Shown here one piece after another: positions 19,879 through 32,053 of a DNA stretch of 64,000 bases. The notes beneath the pieces are model-generated. The model saw only the letters and a program-made list of their open reading frames with translations. It made no database searches and was not told the DNA's origin. How positions within the stretch are numbered: the first letter of the stretch is position 1; every line of letters begins with the position of its first letter. The DNA lies in assembly GCF_014905175.1 (NCBI RefSeq), contig NC_057790.1, positions 9,300,001 through 9,364,000 of the forward strand, read 5' to 3'. This DNA comes from Aphidius gifuensis (taxonomy: Eukaryota; Arthropoda; Insecta; Hymenoptera; Braconidae). A program made the position numbers and the translations under genes.

Positions 19879-22800
19879 TTATTCGGGGTCATAGCCCCAA
19901 GGTAAGGTATCAGTTCCACCATTTTGATCAAGAGCTCGTTTGTCATCAGCCCAGCTGAGTGCAATTTTACTCTGCACAATTGTCTTCACTTGATGGTCTT
20001 TACTTCTGATTAAATGTTGATTTTTTTTCAATATTTGATGATCAAAAAGACATGACATGTAATTATTAAAATTTATGTCTTTTAAAACTGAACCCTTGAC
20101 ACCTTTGGCTTTTTTGTAAGTTTTATCATCATCATTGTTCATGACTTTATAACTATACAATTTGGCTCTTAAACCAGCAAATTCAGTCATAATTTTGCCA
20201 TTATTTTCGTCTTTCATAAGACCAATAATTTTTTTGTTGACTCTTGGCATATTATAAACATTATTTTGTGGATAATCAGATGTATCGAATCTTTCCAAAT
20301 TTTCTTTCATTTTTTCATAAATATCAGGAACTTTAAAATTTAAAATGAGTGAATCAGTATCCATGTAAAGTGCTTGGACATCATTGTGATTGAATTTTTT
20401 CTTGATATAATTGTAGTAAAAATCATAGATCCAGATTTTTGAAAGATCTAGTATTGTAAATCCAGAATAAATTGGCTTATTAAAAATTATTTTCACTCGT
20501 GACATTTCAATAATTGCAATGTCATCTTTGTAAATTGAACAACTGTGAAAATTCGGTTTTGCAATCAATGATCTAGCTCCATAGCGACCTTCCCATTTTG
20601 TCACTATTTTAACATCTTTTTCTTTCCTTACATTTTGCATCGTTTTACCATATACACTGTTGTTCATTAATTTGAAAAAATTTTTACCAAAATCTGTGGT
20701 CGCTTGCTGACGCATACCAGTATTGAGATCAATATATTTTTTCAACCATGAGCTTTGTTTAAATTTTAATACTCGATGAATTTTGTTCAACTTCATGCCA
20801 AGACCCAAATATAGTTTTAAATTTCTATAATGTATGACATAATTTTTTTTCGGATATAATGTTGTCATTAATTTTGATTGTGTTGAATTTGGTGCTGTGA
20901 ATTGCTCTGGACACAACGGTAAATCTTTATGCCATTCATGTAAATATTTTGGATAATCCAAGTCAACCTCTAAGATATATCCAATATCAGCTTCATCTGA
21001 TATATTTGTCACATCAATATCTAAATTGTCTTCCCATTGGAAACCTCCATAAGGCAAATATTGACTCATGCCAGCACCATATAAATTATTTACATCAAAA
21101 TACATGATGTATGATTCTTCTTCTTCTGGATTGTATTTTTCACCCATATATCGGTTGTTGGCTTTTGCGTATCGGTTCATACATTGTGCAACACCACCTC
21201 GAATCCCTTTCTCAATGAAAAGATGCATTGCTGGGTCTGTCAAAAGTTCAAGTTCCACACCTGTATACTTTAACATTGCATCAAATGCTAGACCTGGTGC
21301 AGTAAAATAATGAAGTGCATCTAGACTGTATGTTGATAAACAGCTCAAACGAAAATTTTCAAAAATATCTGCCAACAAAAGCACATCAGTTTTCAAATAT
21401 AAATCAGAATATTCACCCAATGTATTTATTTGAAATTTTTCCCAAATATTTTTGGCATGTTCATAGTCTGCATCTGATATATCGGAATTATTCAATTTTG
21501 AGAAAAATTCTTTTTTTGGTGGTAGAGTTGTTTCAGTTAATTTTTCCCATGAGTCAATATATTCGTATGGAAATACTCCTTTTCTACACAATAAATCAAA
21601 GTATTCACTATTGCATTCACTACGTGTTATAATTTTTTGATCATTGCTCAAATCAGATGATAATCTATCAATACTACTAGACATAAATCTAAATGAGTCA
21701 ATAAATCTTAAACTCACAACAGTATTATCCACTTTTTTTGTGAATGAAATGTATTTTTCTTTATTTATTGGTAGTATATGTATGCGACCATCGAATGCCT
21801 TGCAAAGTTCTTGTATTAAAAAATGTGAGTCGTATCCTGATAAATTGTGCATGACTACAGGTACGTTGTGAGACTTTGTATAGTTAATATTACATCTAGC
21901 ATGAGCTGGACCTCGATATGATCCGCTGAAATGATCGTGATCATGGTGCTTTACGTCTTTCTCCAGGAAAATCTCCTCACATATATGACATATTGTTGCA
22001 TTTTGAAATTCTTGCTCCTGTTGCACAGTCAATTTTTCCATTGGTATTGGATTTGAAAGTATATCATTGACCTGGTGAGCTAATTTTTCCAATTCTCCAA
22101 TAAACCATTCAATACAATTCTCACTACGATTCATTCTGTAGAATGATAATGTATTATCATAGGTACATTTAACATAGTACGCAGCACTGTGTGGAATATG
22201 CTCTTCAGAGTCGGTATTATCAATTGGTTTTAAAATACACTCCAAATCAGCATAGACGACGAAAGGTACAAGTTCTCTGTATCGATGATTTTTAAATTTC
22301 AGTGTGTTGGCATCTTCTCTTGGCATAATCATCCGTGCATGATTAATTTGACAACAATCAGCCAAATGTTTTTCCAAACATATTTGTGATGTAAAATGAT
22401 TGAGACATCTGTCACATATATATATACGACCATTATATTGTTTGACTTGTGAACTGACGAGACGTGATAAATTTTTGATCAATGCAAAATGGAAAATTTT
22501 TTTTCCTTTTTTCTGTTTTTGAACATAATTTTCATATTCGTCATCAACTTCCATATTATTATCATCATTATCATCATCATCATCATCATCATCGTCAGCC
22601 GAAAAACATTCATCATCAAAAATACTGTCATTAGTATTGGTAACTTTTTTTTTTTTATTATCATTTTCGTTTTTATCCACCGCCAACAGATGAATCGTTT
22701 GACTGTCACAAATATTATCACTCAAAAATATAGGAGCAATAATACTTTTTTTCGGATTGCTGGAAACTATTGCGTAAACATTTATTTTCAAATTGTTGAG

Positions 22801-23730
22801 TTTTTCAAATTTTGGTATGTCTCGCAACTTTATTGGAAAAGATATTCCATCATATGATAACACTGTACTGAAATGTGGATATGATGCGACACGACACACA
22901 TTTTCTTGAGCAGGATGTAAAGCTGCAGTCACACACCACAAAAAACAAAAATGATCTTTATTTTCTATATTCAATACTGCTCTTTTTTTTTTGATGTCAG
23001 CAGGCATTTCAACAAACGTAGAATCACCACCACGCAACGGTTGATATTTGCATACAGTGAAGATAATGCTCTGAATTTTTTTCAAGCTCCAGCCGGAAAT
23101 ACCAAGATTAAACTCCTCAATTTTCTTTAATAATGGATCGAAAAAGTGTTCATCGAACCATTCATCGAGGTCTGTTGTTGGAAGTATAATAGCATTTTTT
23201 GTAATAAAAGATTTGATTTCTCTCACTTCTGTATCATCTTTTAAAACTTCATATTCACAATGTAAACATGAATTGATCTTGAGATTAATTTTTTTTTTCA
23301 AAAAAGCTTTTAGTTTTTTGCTGACAACAGTTTGAGCATCTCTCAAAAAATTTTCAATTCCTATATGATAAAGATTTGTTACACTTCCGGTTATGATATT
23401 TCCTTTAAAAATATTCTCCAAGTCATTCCATTTTACTCTGTCATGCAATGTTGGTTCATCATGATGAGTACTCATACCAGCACCATGATGTAATGTCTTT
23501 TCTTTCTTCACTTGCAGCTTTTCAATTATTGATGTAAGTCTAACAACTACTAATTGGATTCTTTTTTTTGTACCGACTGAATCAGCTGAATTTTTCAAAA
23601 ATTTATTCAATAGTTTTACATTTACACTACCCCATTTGATCCATCGATCAATATTTTCAATAGTATTTGCAGATGAATAACCCGCACTTAAAATGTTAAC
23701 AAGCTTCTCACACCTTTCGATAGAATACAT
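19879..23730 (-). CDS. protein-primed DNA polymerase B
   Basis: This 1283-residue family-B polymerase of the viral/organellar type replicates the linear Polinton using a terminal protein. Visible order: unassigned N-terminal region; Asp-rich stretch (about residues 380-395, from a GAT repeat); C2H2-like finger CDRCLNHF...EKHLADC (about 440-460); Exo I FVVYADLEC (about 493); a Cys/His block CHICEEIF...HHDHDHFSGSYRGPAHARC resembling endonuclease VII (about 580-615); Exo II HNLSGYDSHF (about 630); motif A YFDVNNLYGAGMS (about 877); motif B KLMNNSVYGKT (about 1023); motif C MDTDSLIL (about 1125). All key acidic residues are present and the frame is unbroken. Start ATG 23,728-23,730 is the first in frame, preceded by an AT-rich leader. 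Confidence 0.95.
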   Translation of the reverse strand: MYSIERCEKLVNILSAGYSSANTIENIDRWIKWGSVNVKLLNKFLKNSADSVGTKKRIQLVVVRLTSIIEKLQVKKEKTLHHGAGMSTHHDEPTLHDRVKWNDLENIFKGNIITGSVTNLYHIGIENFLRDAQTVVSKKLKAFLKKKINLKINSCLHCEYEVLKDDTEVREIKSFITKNAIILPTTDLDEWFDEHFFDPLLKKIEEFNLGISGWSLKKIQSIIFTVCKYQPLRGGDSTFVEMPADIKKKRAVLNIENKDHFCFLWCVTAALHPAQENVCRVASYPHFSTVLSYDGISFPIKLRDIPKFEKLNNLKINVYAIVSSNPKKSIIAPIFLSDNICDSQTIHLLAVDKNENDNKKKKVTNTNDSIFDDECFSADDDDDDDDDNDDNNMEVDDEYENYVQKQKKGKKIFHFALIKNLSRLVSSQVKQYNGRIYICDRCLNHFTSQICLEKHLADCCQINHARMIMPREDANTLKFKNHRYRELVPFVVYADLECILKPIDNTDSEEHIPHSAAYYVKCTYDNTLSFYRMNRSENCIEWFIGELEKLAHQVNDILSNPIPMEKLTVQQEQEFQNATICHICEEIFLEKDVKHHDHDHFSGSYRGPAHARCNINYTKSHNVPVVMHNLSGYDSHFLIQELCKAFDGRIHILPINKEKYISFTKKVDNTVVSLRFIDSFRFMSSSIDRLSSDLSNDQKIITRSECNSEYFDLLCRKGVFPYEYIDSWEKLTETTLPPKKEFFSKLNNSDISDADYEHAKNIWEKFQINTLGEYSDLYLKTDVLLLADIFENFRLSCLSTYSLDALHYFTAPGLAFDAMLKYTGVELELLTDPAMHLFIEKGIRGGVAQCMNRYAKANNRYMGEKYNPEEEESYIMYFDVNNLYGAGMSQYLPYGGFQWEDNLDIDVTNISDEADIGYILEVDLDYPKYLHEWHKDLPLCPEQFTAPNSTQSKLMTTLYPKKNYVIHYRNLKLYLGLGMKLNKIHRVLKFKQSSWLKKYIDLNTGMRQQATTDFGKNFFKLMNNSVYGKTMQNVRKEKDVKIVTKWEGRYGARSLIAKPNFHSCSIYKDDIAIIEMSRVKIIFNKPIYSGFTILDLSKIWIYDFYYNYIKKKFNHNDVQALYMDTDSLILNFKVPDIYEKMKENLERFDTSDYPQNNVYNMPRVNKKIIGLMKDENNGKIMTEFAGLRAKLYSYKVMNNDDDKTYKKAKGVKGSVLKDINFNNYMSCLFDHQILKKNQHLIRSKDHQVKTIVQSKIALSWADDKRALDQNGGTDTLPWGYDPE

Positions 23731-24539
23731 TTTTAAATATATAATTTTTTTAATAATCAGGAGGAAGTAGTTGCCGCGAGATCAACTGACCACTGACTAA
23801 TGAAAGATGAATAATTTACCGTGCAATCAACATAAAATATATTTAATAAATAAAAAGAACAATACATTTGTCTTGAAAAGAAAAATAAAAATGTGCAAAG
23901 TAAGCAAAAAATAAAAAGCGATGCATGATTAAGACAACGGATCTACAATGACCGCGCGTGCCTGCCGGCCGTCAACAGATCATGTTTCGATGCCCCGTTC
24001 AAATCATTGTCTTCACGTTGGACGTGATTTATATTATTTTAGAAAAATAAAAAATATAGTTGACTTTACTTTTTTGATGACTCTTCATTTTTTTTATCTT
24101 TGAATACATTCTACGAGAATTATTTTTTTTGTAATTTCATGTTGAATTGATATTCAAGTTAAAAAACTGAATGATGACGTCAGCTTACAATCCTATGCTA
24201 GTATTGAAAAATGAATGAATAATAATAAAAAATTAATATTTCGAGTAAATTTATTGCTGACAAGAAAAAATCTTCAGAAGTCAATCTAAAATGGAGAATG
24301 TTTTTGGAAAATTTCCAAAAATTTTTTTAAAATTTCTGAAAAAATTTTATTACATATTTGGTCGACTCCCGAAACTTGGTCAAATCTACTTTACCATCAG
24401 TCGGTAAAAAAGGAATCTTCATTACCGACCGCGATGAAAGTTTCATGTGTCATCCGAAAATACAAAAAAATTTTTTTTAATTTTCATTTTAATTCCTAGT
24501 TACAGCAACATCTAAATAAAAAATATATATGTATATAGG
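23731..24539. other. non-coding right-hand interior of the Polinton
   Basis: Contains the polymerase leader on the minus strand, with TCAGTTG-like initiator candidates near 23,785-23,800, and AT-rich DNA with one GC-rich island (about 23,951-24,000). Copies of the terminal motif ttaccgac/gtcggtaa occur at about 24,403-24,432. No protein gene seen. Confidence 0.5.
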
Positions 24540-25061
24540 ACATGAGACATGGGGTTTGAGACTTGAGCTATGCCCCAGGACATGGGACACGATACATCGT
24601 TGAAATAACAAAATTTAATTTTTTCCCGGTCAAGTCTGTAATACCGACACATGACAATTGGGAATTTACACCATCAAATGATATATGGGACATAAAATCT
24701 AAGACATGGGGCGTAAGACATGAGAAATCGCACGTTAAAATAAGAAAATTTTTCCAAATCTGTATTACCGACGTATGACAATTGAGGATTTCACACCATC
24801 AAATGACAAATTTCTTTACCATCTCTGCATTATCAACAACTGGGAATTCAAATGACAAATTTCTTTACCATCTCTGTTTTACCGACCGAGTGGCAGTCCC
24901 CTGTCCCCTCGCCGATCTACTATTTTTCGACCTCCCTCTGATCCAGAACTCTGGTAGGTACACTACTCGCGTTTACTCTCTGTCACACGCTCTCCTATAC
25001 TCTCTGTCACGTATACTCTTTCTGGTATACTCTCTCTGGTATACTCTCTCTGGTATACGCT
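24540..25061 (-). repeat. right terminal inverted repeat of the Polinton
   Basis: Inverted counterpart of the left end: gacttgagctatgccccagg, two copies of acaaatttctttaccatctctg, then cctgtcccctcgccgatc. It is longer than the left because a roughly 150-180 bp block (gaccgacacatgacaattg-like, 24,640-24,790) is duplicated and because a short unit, ggtatactctctct, is repeated three to four times near the tip (25,010-25,058). Confidence 0.85.
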
Positions 25062-25275
25062 CGGCCACAAGCGGATAAACACGGAACGTCAGCTGCTATG
25101 TGTGTATGCGTGAGCGACTTTTTTTTTTTTAATTAAATATTATTAAACAGTTCAACTGAGTTTAATACTTAAATAATTGATTTTTTAAAAAAATTCATTT
25201 AAACGTATTAAGCAATAGTTATCTCGCGGGATTAAGAATCATTATTATAATAACAATAAAATTATTATAAATATA

Positions 25276-25567
25276 CAGACTGTCCCATTTTAATTAGATA
25301 ATGGATTTTTCTTGAAAAATATAGCTCAAATTGAAAAATGATTCAAGTTTTGATGTAAGAAACATTTTGGTGCAAAAAAAAAATACAGTTTCCATTAAAA
25401 AAAACTATGTTCATACCTAAAACTCCGCCATTTTGAATTTTTCGAATTTTTTTGGTTTTTTTTTATGGGTCCCCCTCCAAACCCTACAACTTTTACTTGA
25501 ATCATTTTTTAATTTGAGGTATAATTTTCAAGAAAAATCCATTATCCAATTAAAATGGGACAGTCTG
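25276..25567. mobile_element. Tc1/mariner-type MITE with about 70-bp inverted ends
   Basis: Begins CAGACTGTCCCATTTTAA and ends TTAAAATGGGACAGTCTG; arms of about 70 bp are nearly complementary. TATA occurs on each side (25,272-25,275 and 25,568-25,571), consistent with a TA target duplication. The internal 150 bp has no transposase. Confidence 0.75.
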
Positions 25568-25962
25568 TATATAAATGATGATAATTATAACAACAATAAT
25601 TTTGATAATATTACCAATTATTCACAATAGTATTGATATTAATAATAATATCTATAATAATAATATTTTGAATATCAATACTAATAACTATTAATATTTA
25701 TATATAAATGTTACTGTCAATGTTATTATTTATATTATTAATATCACTGATATTATTATAAATCGATAATATTATTGTTATTATTACTAATATTATATTG
25801 ATATTATTATCATCGATGATATTTTTGAAATTATTATTTTATTTATACTATGGTTATATATGAATAATATTATTATAAATAATAATAACTCCAATAATAT
25901 TATGATTAACAATAATATTAATATAATATTAGTAATAATATCGATGGTATCAATTATATTGT

Positions 25963-26466
25963 CGCATTAAAGAATGAAGTGCCAAAAACGTCAATTTTAA
26001 AGGAAAAAGGGCGTAAGTGCAAATTTATAAATTTTCGGGTTTTTCATCTAATTTTAATACTTAAAAAAAGGAAAATGGGCGTAACAACCTTTGATAAAGG
26101 ATAAAGGGCGTATGTCCAGGATTTACGCCTTTTCCCGTTATCAAAATAATTTTGATAAATGAAAGGCATATTTTCAATTTTATTTGAAATTTATTTAATG
26201 GCAGGATTTTTTAAATTATTGATTGTTTACTGATAATTATACATAATTTATTATCAATACGAAAAACATAAAAATAATAACAAATCTTCATCTTTTATTA
26301 AAAATGATTTTGAGAATGGAAAAAAGGCGTGAGTCCCTGAACATACGCACTTTTTTTTTTCTTTAAGCCTTAAAATTAGATGCAAAGCCTGAACTCACGC
26401 CCTTTTCTTTTTAGAAAAAAAAAATTCCTAAAAATGGCACTTACGCCCTTCTTCCATTAATGTGTC
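25963..26466. mobile_element. palindromic MITE with gggcgtaagtgc arms
   Basis: Left arm gcattaaagaatgaagtgcc ... aaagggcgtaagtgc and right arm gcacttacgcccttcttcca ... taatg are inverted copies, and the inner parts (tcatctaattttaa against ttaaaattagatgc) also pair. A short gtcg occurs on both flanks. The element sits within the AT-rich dispersed repeat and has no ORF. Confidence 0.6.
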
Positions 26467-26549
26467 GATATAAATAATAAAATTTATAATAATAATATTC
26501 GAAATATAAATACTAATAATTATTATTAACTAATAATATTTATATTCGA

Positions 26550-27804
<1,255 letters not shown>

Positions 27805-27899
27805 ATTCAGCGTGACATGAAACTACTCTGAAAGAAGTTTCACTTCCCCCGCGCGTACTCGCAACACGCTAATTTTTTTTTTTTTAATTGAATATATGC

Positions 27900-28302
27900 A
27901 CAAGTCAAGTCCCGTGTGAGGCTTGGTAAAACGGGCTTGACACAAGGCTCGTATGAGGCCGGATAAAACAAAAAAAACAGGCTTGACACCGGCTTGAATT
28001 ATTAAGACCTGTGTGAGGCCGGTTAAAGACAACGGGGACAGTCTTGTGTCAAGCCTGTGTTAACGAGGCTCGTGTGAGGCCGGGGAAAACAAAAAACACA
28101 GGCTTGAATTATTAAGGCCTGTGTTAGGCCGGTTAAAGACAACGGGGACAGTCTTGTGTCAAGCCTGTGTTAACAAGGCTCGTGTAAGGCCGGAGAAAAC
28201 AATGGGCACAAGCTTGTGTCAAGCCTGGGCTCCCCAGGCTCGATACACGACCCTCGCACAAGCCTGGCACAGTTGTTCAAGTCCGAGAACTCCTACCTGG
28301 GA
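27900..28302. repeat. about 110-bp tandem repeat with direct and inverted words
   Basis: Units beginning ggcctgtgtgaggccggtta at about 28,012 and 28,121, with a partial earlier unit, share gacaacggggacagtcttgt and caggcttgaattattaa. The right border tcctacctgggat mirrors the border of the repeat at 9232-9440. Confidence 0.75.
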
Positions 28303-28307
28303 TTTAG

Positions 28308-28620
28308 TATTAATAATAGCCAAACAATCAATATCAAAATTATTTTACGAGCCAAATTTTTTACCTAGTGGCTAGATATATTACTCAACCTCAATTACAG
28401 CCAAACAATCAAAATCAACATTATTTTTCCAGCTGAATTTTTGACTGAGTTGCTAGATATTTGACTTAGCCTTCATTATGGCCCAACAATCAATGTCCAC
28501 ATTAATTTACCAGCCAAATTTTTTACTTAGCTGCTAGATTTTTTATTCAGCTGCTAGATACTTAGCCTTAATAATAGCAAAACAATCAATATCTTTTTTT
28601 TTCTACTAGCTAAATTTTTT
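28308..28620. repeat. about 80-95 bp tandem repeat (gccaaacaatcaatatc units)
   Basis: Three and a third diverged units, each containing agccaaacaatcaa, an attatttt(a/t)c tract, agccaaattttttac and gctgctagat. No coding content. Confidence 0.7.
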
Positions 28621-29207
28621 GGTAAAATTTGACTTAGGGAAATATTTTGTCATAAATTGGTAATTAATACCACTAATAAAATTCAAGTTCAACCTTCATT
28701 TTCATCGACCGACAGGGATTTAAGTTTTGGAAAGCAACAGACGGAAAAGGATAGGTTTGACGAGATTTTACGATTAAGATTTGACGTGACAATTACTTTT
28801 ACAATAATGACGAAACGAACATTAATTGGAACACTGACTTTATCTACAAATAATCAACACAAAGACAGGGTACACTAGGAAGAAATTAGTTATTGGTACT
28901 CACGATGGTTTGGTTAACACAGGCACAGGACTCGGATTGACAGGAAACAAGATGCTGGCCTCCAATGAACACGAGAACAGAATATAGATCCAATTGAAGA
29001 TTATATTAAAATAATAATCAGTAACACTTTATTTATTTTTTTGACACTTGGTTCATTTTATTAGAGCACTTTAATGATTTATTAGACACTTTTCATTATA
29101 ATAGCAATCATTGTTGTTCAGTAATTTTCAATAATCAATATCTTCAAAATTTCGATATATCGATTTTTATTCCTTTATTTAATGACAACAACTCTTCAAT
29201 TTTTTAA
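28621..29207. other. no recognised gene
   Basis: A minus-strand segment ending at about 28,906 has an exon-like edge (CCATC/GTGAGTACC) but no recognisable product. The remainder is AT-rich. Confidence 0.4.
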
Positions 29208-29680
29208 AACACAAAAAGCTATGGGAAAAATGTTCTAAGGAATGGAAGTGGCCAAATAATAATTTTCTGGAGAAATTAATTTTTTTAAAATTAAGATTTG
29301 GCCACTTCCATTCCTTAGAATATTTTTCCCATGGCTTTTTAATTTTTTGAATAGACAAAAAGCTATCGCAAAAATGATCTAAGGAATGGAAGTTGCCAAA
29401 TGTTAATTTATAAAAAAATAAGTCTTCCAAAGAAATATTATTTGGCAACTTTCATTCTTTAGAATATTTTTCCGATAGATTTTTGTCTATTTAAAAAATT
29501 AAAAAGCTATGGGAAATATATTCTAAGGAATGGAAGCTGCCAAATGTTAATTTTTGAAAATTTAATTTCTTGAGAAAATTATTATTTGGCAACTTCCATT
29601 CTTTAGAATATTTTTCGCATAGCTTTTTAATTTTTTAAATCGATAGAAAGCTATCGGAAAAATATTCCAAGGAATGAAAA
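29208..29680. repeat. array of three and a half tandem hairpins
   Basis: Hairpins at 29,213-29,340, 29,354-29,487 and 29,501-29,628, plus the left arm of a fourth from 29,647. Each left arm reads like aaaaagctatgggaaaaat followed by ctaaggaatggaagtggcc, and each right arm is its reverse complement. Arms differ between hairpins at some positions, and several of these differences are matched in the partner arm (for example tggcc/ggcca in the first, tgcc/ggca in the second and third). A 73-89 codon frame on the minus strand is a by-product. Confidence 0.9.
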
Positions 29681-29928
29681 TCAATGGTATCAGCTTCACC
29701 ACTCAACACTCTTTACCAAGCCACCAGCAGCTTCATTTTATTGTGCTTCATCATCATGAAAGACCCTACCACTAATTGCTAATCTACCACTACAAAATCT
29801 ATTTTAAAAAATAATAAAATTTTCGTTATTTATAATTTGATAAATATATTATTTTTATCGATTAATAATTATTTACTGTCATTCCAGGTTCAGTTACCTG
29901 AAGTGGATAACAATATATGGGGCATTCT

Positions 29929-30646
29929 GAGTCACTTCAGCTGGTCATCTGTCTAACCCTCTTGGATTGAGTTGAAAATTTTTTTATATGTTGTTTTTGG
30001 CTTTTTATGCAGCCTGAATTTTTTTGAAAATTTTGTGACGTGTTTTAGCCGGTAAAGTAGAGTGTTTTAATGTTAATTCTCTTCTTTCATAAAAAAAGCC
30101 CCAATTTAAATCCATGAATTTTTTTCCATAAAATAAGGTACTCAATCCACGTATATTCAATTAAAAGTTAGAGTGGGCCGAGACGTTTATATGCTTTTTT
30201 TTTTTTTCTTTTTCAATTTTTTTTTATTAAAAATTTTTTGAAAAAAAAAAAAATTAAATTTTTAAATACATAAAAATAAAACAAAATTAAAACATATCTT
30301 GGTAAAATTTCATTTTCGGCATATTTTAAAACTAAAAAGTGGAAAATTTCACGAACATTTCGTTAAAAATTAAAATTTTTCACTTTTTAGTTTTGAAATA
30401 GGCCGAAAATATTTAATATCAACAATTATTTTATTTGTATTTAAAAGAAAAAAAAAAAGCCTATAAACGTCTCCGCCCACTCTAATTTTTAATTGAATAT
30501 ACGTGAATTGAGTACTTTACTTTATGGAAAAAAAAATTTAAATTTTACAGAAGAAATTGCTTAAAACACTCTACTTCGTGCATCTCAAACTACTTCTTAT
30601 ATAAACACCAACTATCCGTGAAAATCGAACAATGACCAGCTGACTC
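29929..30646. mobile_element. foldback element, about 720-bp palindrome
   Basis: Outer pair gagtcacttcagctggtcat / atgaccagctgactc; inner pairs gtagagtgttttaa / ttaaaacactctac, gtactcaatccacgtatatt / aatatacgtgaattgagtac, agagtgggccgagacgttta / taaacgtctccgcccactct, and a central pair around aaactaaaaagtg / cactttttagttt. The loop is near 30,345. Flanking bases show no clear target duplication. Confidence 0.85.
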
Positions 30647-30989
30647 TATACTGGTACAGGAACTGACTGTCTTGAAAGTAAATTTGATTTTCTAGGTAAG
30701 CTACATTGATATGCTTGTAAATGTTAATTTTTTTTATAAATGAAATTGACTTGTCCTTCATTGGCAAGTTTATCAATACGTTTTTGCGAAGATGCAAAAT
30801 GTCTCACAGTTTTTATCGTCAATAACACAGTAATAATTCGTTTACGTGACAATATCTAAAATATAATTTTATGAATAATAACAATTCAAAATAAAATATA
30901 CAATACATACATATAACTTTCGCTGGATCGTTTTAAATATCTTCAGTCACTTACGAAATTTGACACAAACATAATTGTTAGAAAAATTA

Positions 30990-31799
30990 GGCTACGTGAA
31001 GTTGGCGCACAAGTTCAACGTGGGAACTTCATATAGGGCTCGAAAAAAAGCTCTAATTTGTAGTATTTTGTGGTACTAAAATTAGAATTTTTAGTTAAAA
31101 AAAGAATTCAAAGCAATTGTCTTCAAAAGTTGACTAAAAACGTTGTATATGAGTGAAAAATCTTTGTCAGAATTCGTAGTGAAAAAATTGGAATTTGTAG
31201 TTCAATAGTTTTCCTGCAGAGTTAATTCATTTATTAAGGTATCTATTAACAAGTTTATTTTTCTTGAAAACTATCAAACTATAAATTCTAATTTTTCACT
31301 ACAAATTGTAGTAAGTTTTTTTGCATTAAAAAAATATGACAATTTTCATTTTTGACAATAAACAAAAAAGTTAAACATATATCAGATAATAAATAATAAT
31401 TAACTTTTTAATTCATCGTTCAAAATCAAAATAAAAATGGCTCTTCGATGCAAAAAGACTTACTGCAATTTGTAGTGACAAAATTATAATTTGTAGTTTG
31501 ATAAACTTCACGAAGAATAAACTAGTTTCATAAATACTTTAATAAATTAATTGATTTTCCGGGAAAACGATTGAACTACAAATTCCAATTTTTTCACTAC
31601 AAATTACTACAATCTCTGACAAAGATTTTTGACCCATATACAACGTCTTTAGTCGATTGTTGAAGGAAATCGCTTTTAACTTTTTTTTTTTAACTACAAA
31701 TTCTAATTTCCCTACTACAAAATACTTCAAATTCAGAGCTTTCTTTTAAGCCCTATATGAAGTTTGCAAGTTAAAGTTGCGCGCCAACTTCACGGAGCC
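30990..31799. mobile_element. MULE-like foldback MITE with 9-bp target duplication
   Basis: Ends GGCTACGTGAAGTTGGCGC and GCGCCAACTTCACGGAGCC; the whole 810 bp is one imperfect palindrome with arms of about 400 bp, containing repeated (t)ttgtagtgaaaaaatt / actacaaatt words. GAAAAATTA flanks it exactly on both sides (30,981-30,989 and 31,800-31,808). Long inverted ends with a 9-bp duplication are typical of Mutator-like elements. No transposase. Confidence 0.88.
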
Positions 31800-32053
31800 G
31801 AAAAATTACATTCATTGAACGGTGTTTCTTTAATTACAGATATTTTTTTAGATGAACCACATTTGATTATTCGTAAAAAGTTGTATTATATTGTTAAGAA
31901 TATTTTGTTTTCAGTAGAATAATATAGTGTATTGTATTTTTTTATAATTTTCAATTCATCTAACTTTGTTATTCATTTTATTACAATATACGCTCTAAAG
32001 CTGTAATTTTATAGTAATAATAGGACAATTATTTTCGAACCATGTATTAGACA

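Larger units (their letters stand above)
9830..25061. mobile_element. Maverick/Polinton element, nearly complete
   Basis: A 15.2-kb unit bounded by inverted terminal repeats carries the defining Polinton set: protein-primed DNA polymerase B, retroviral-type integrase, FtsK/HerA-type packaging ATPase, adenain-type cysteine protease, and minor and major capsid proteins. Both tips can be read as AGCGT(T)A, but the flanking hexamers (ccttct and cggcca) do not match, so the outermost boundary or the target duplication has decayed. Several genes are frameshifted, including the major capsid gene; polymerase, integrase, ATPase, protease, PLA2 and minor capsid frames are open. The related adintoviruses share this gene set, so an endogenous-virus reading is equally valid. 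Confidence 0.92.

Noticed and set aside
22489..22857. A 122-codon plus-strand frame within the polymerase gene
   Set aside because: It is the antisense of the GAT-rich Asp tract and flanking polymerase coding sequence.
24563..25078. Reading frames in the Polinton terminal repeats (also 9858-10,058)
   Set aside because: The two match each other simply as inverted repeats; no coding features, and the frames are not kept open equally.
29208..29680. CRISPR-like array
   Set aside because: The repeats are palindromic arms without unique spacers, in a eukaryotic setting, and no cas gene is present.
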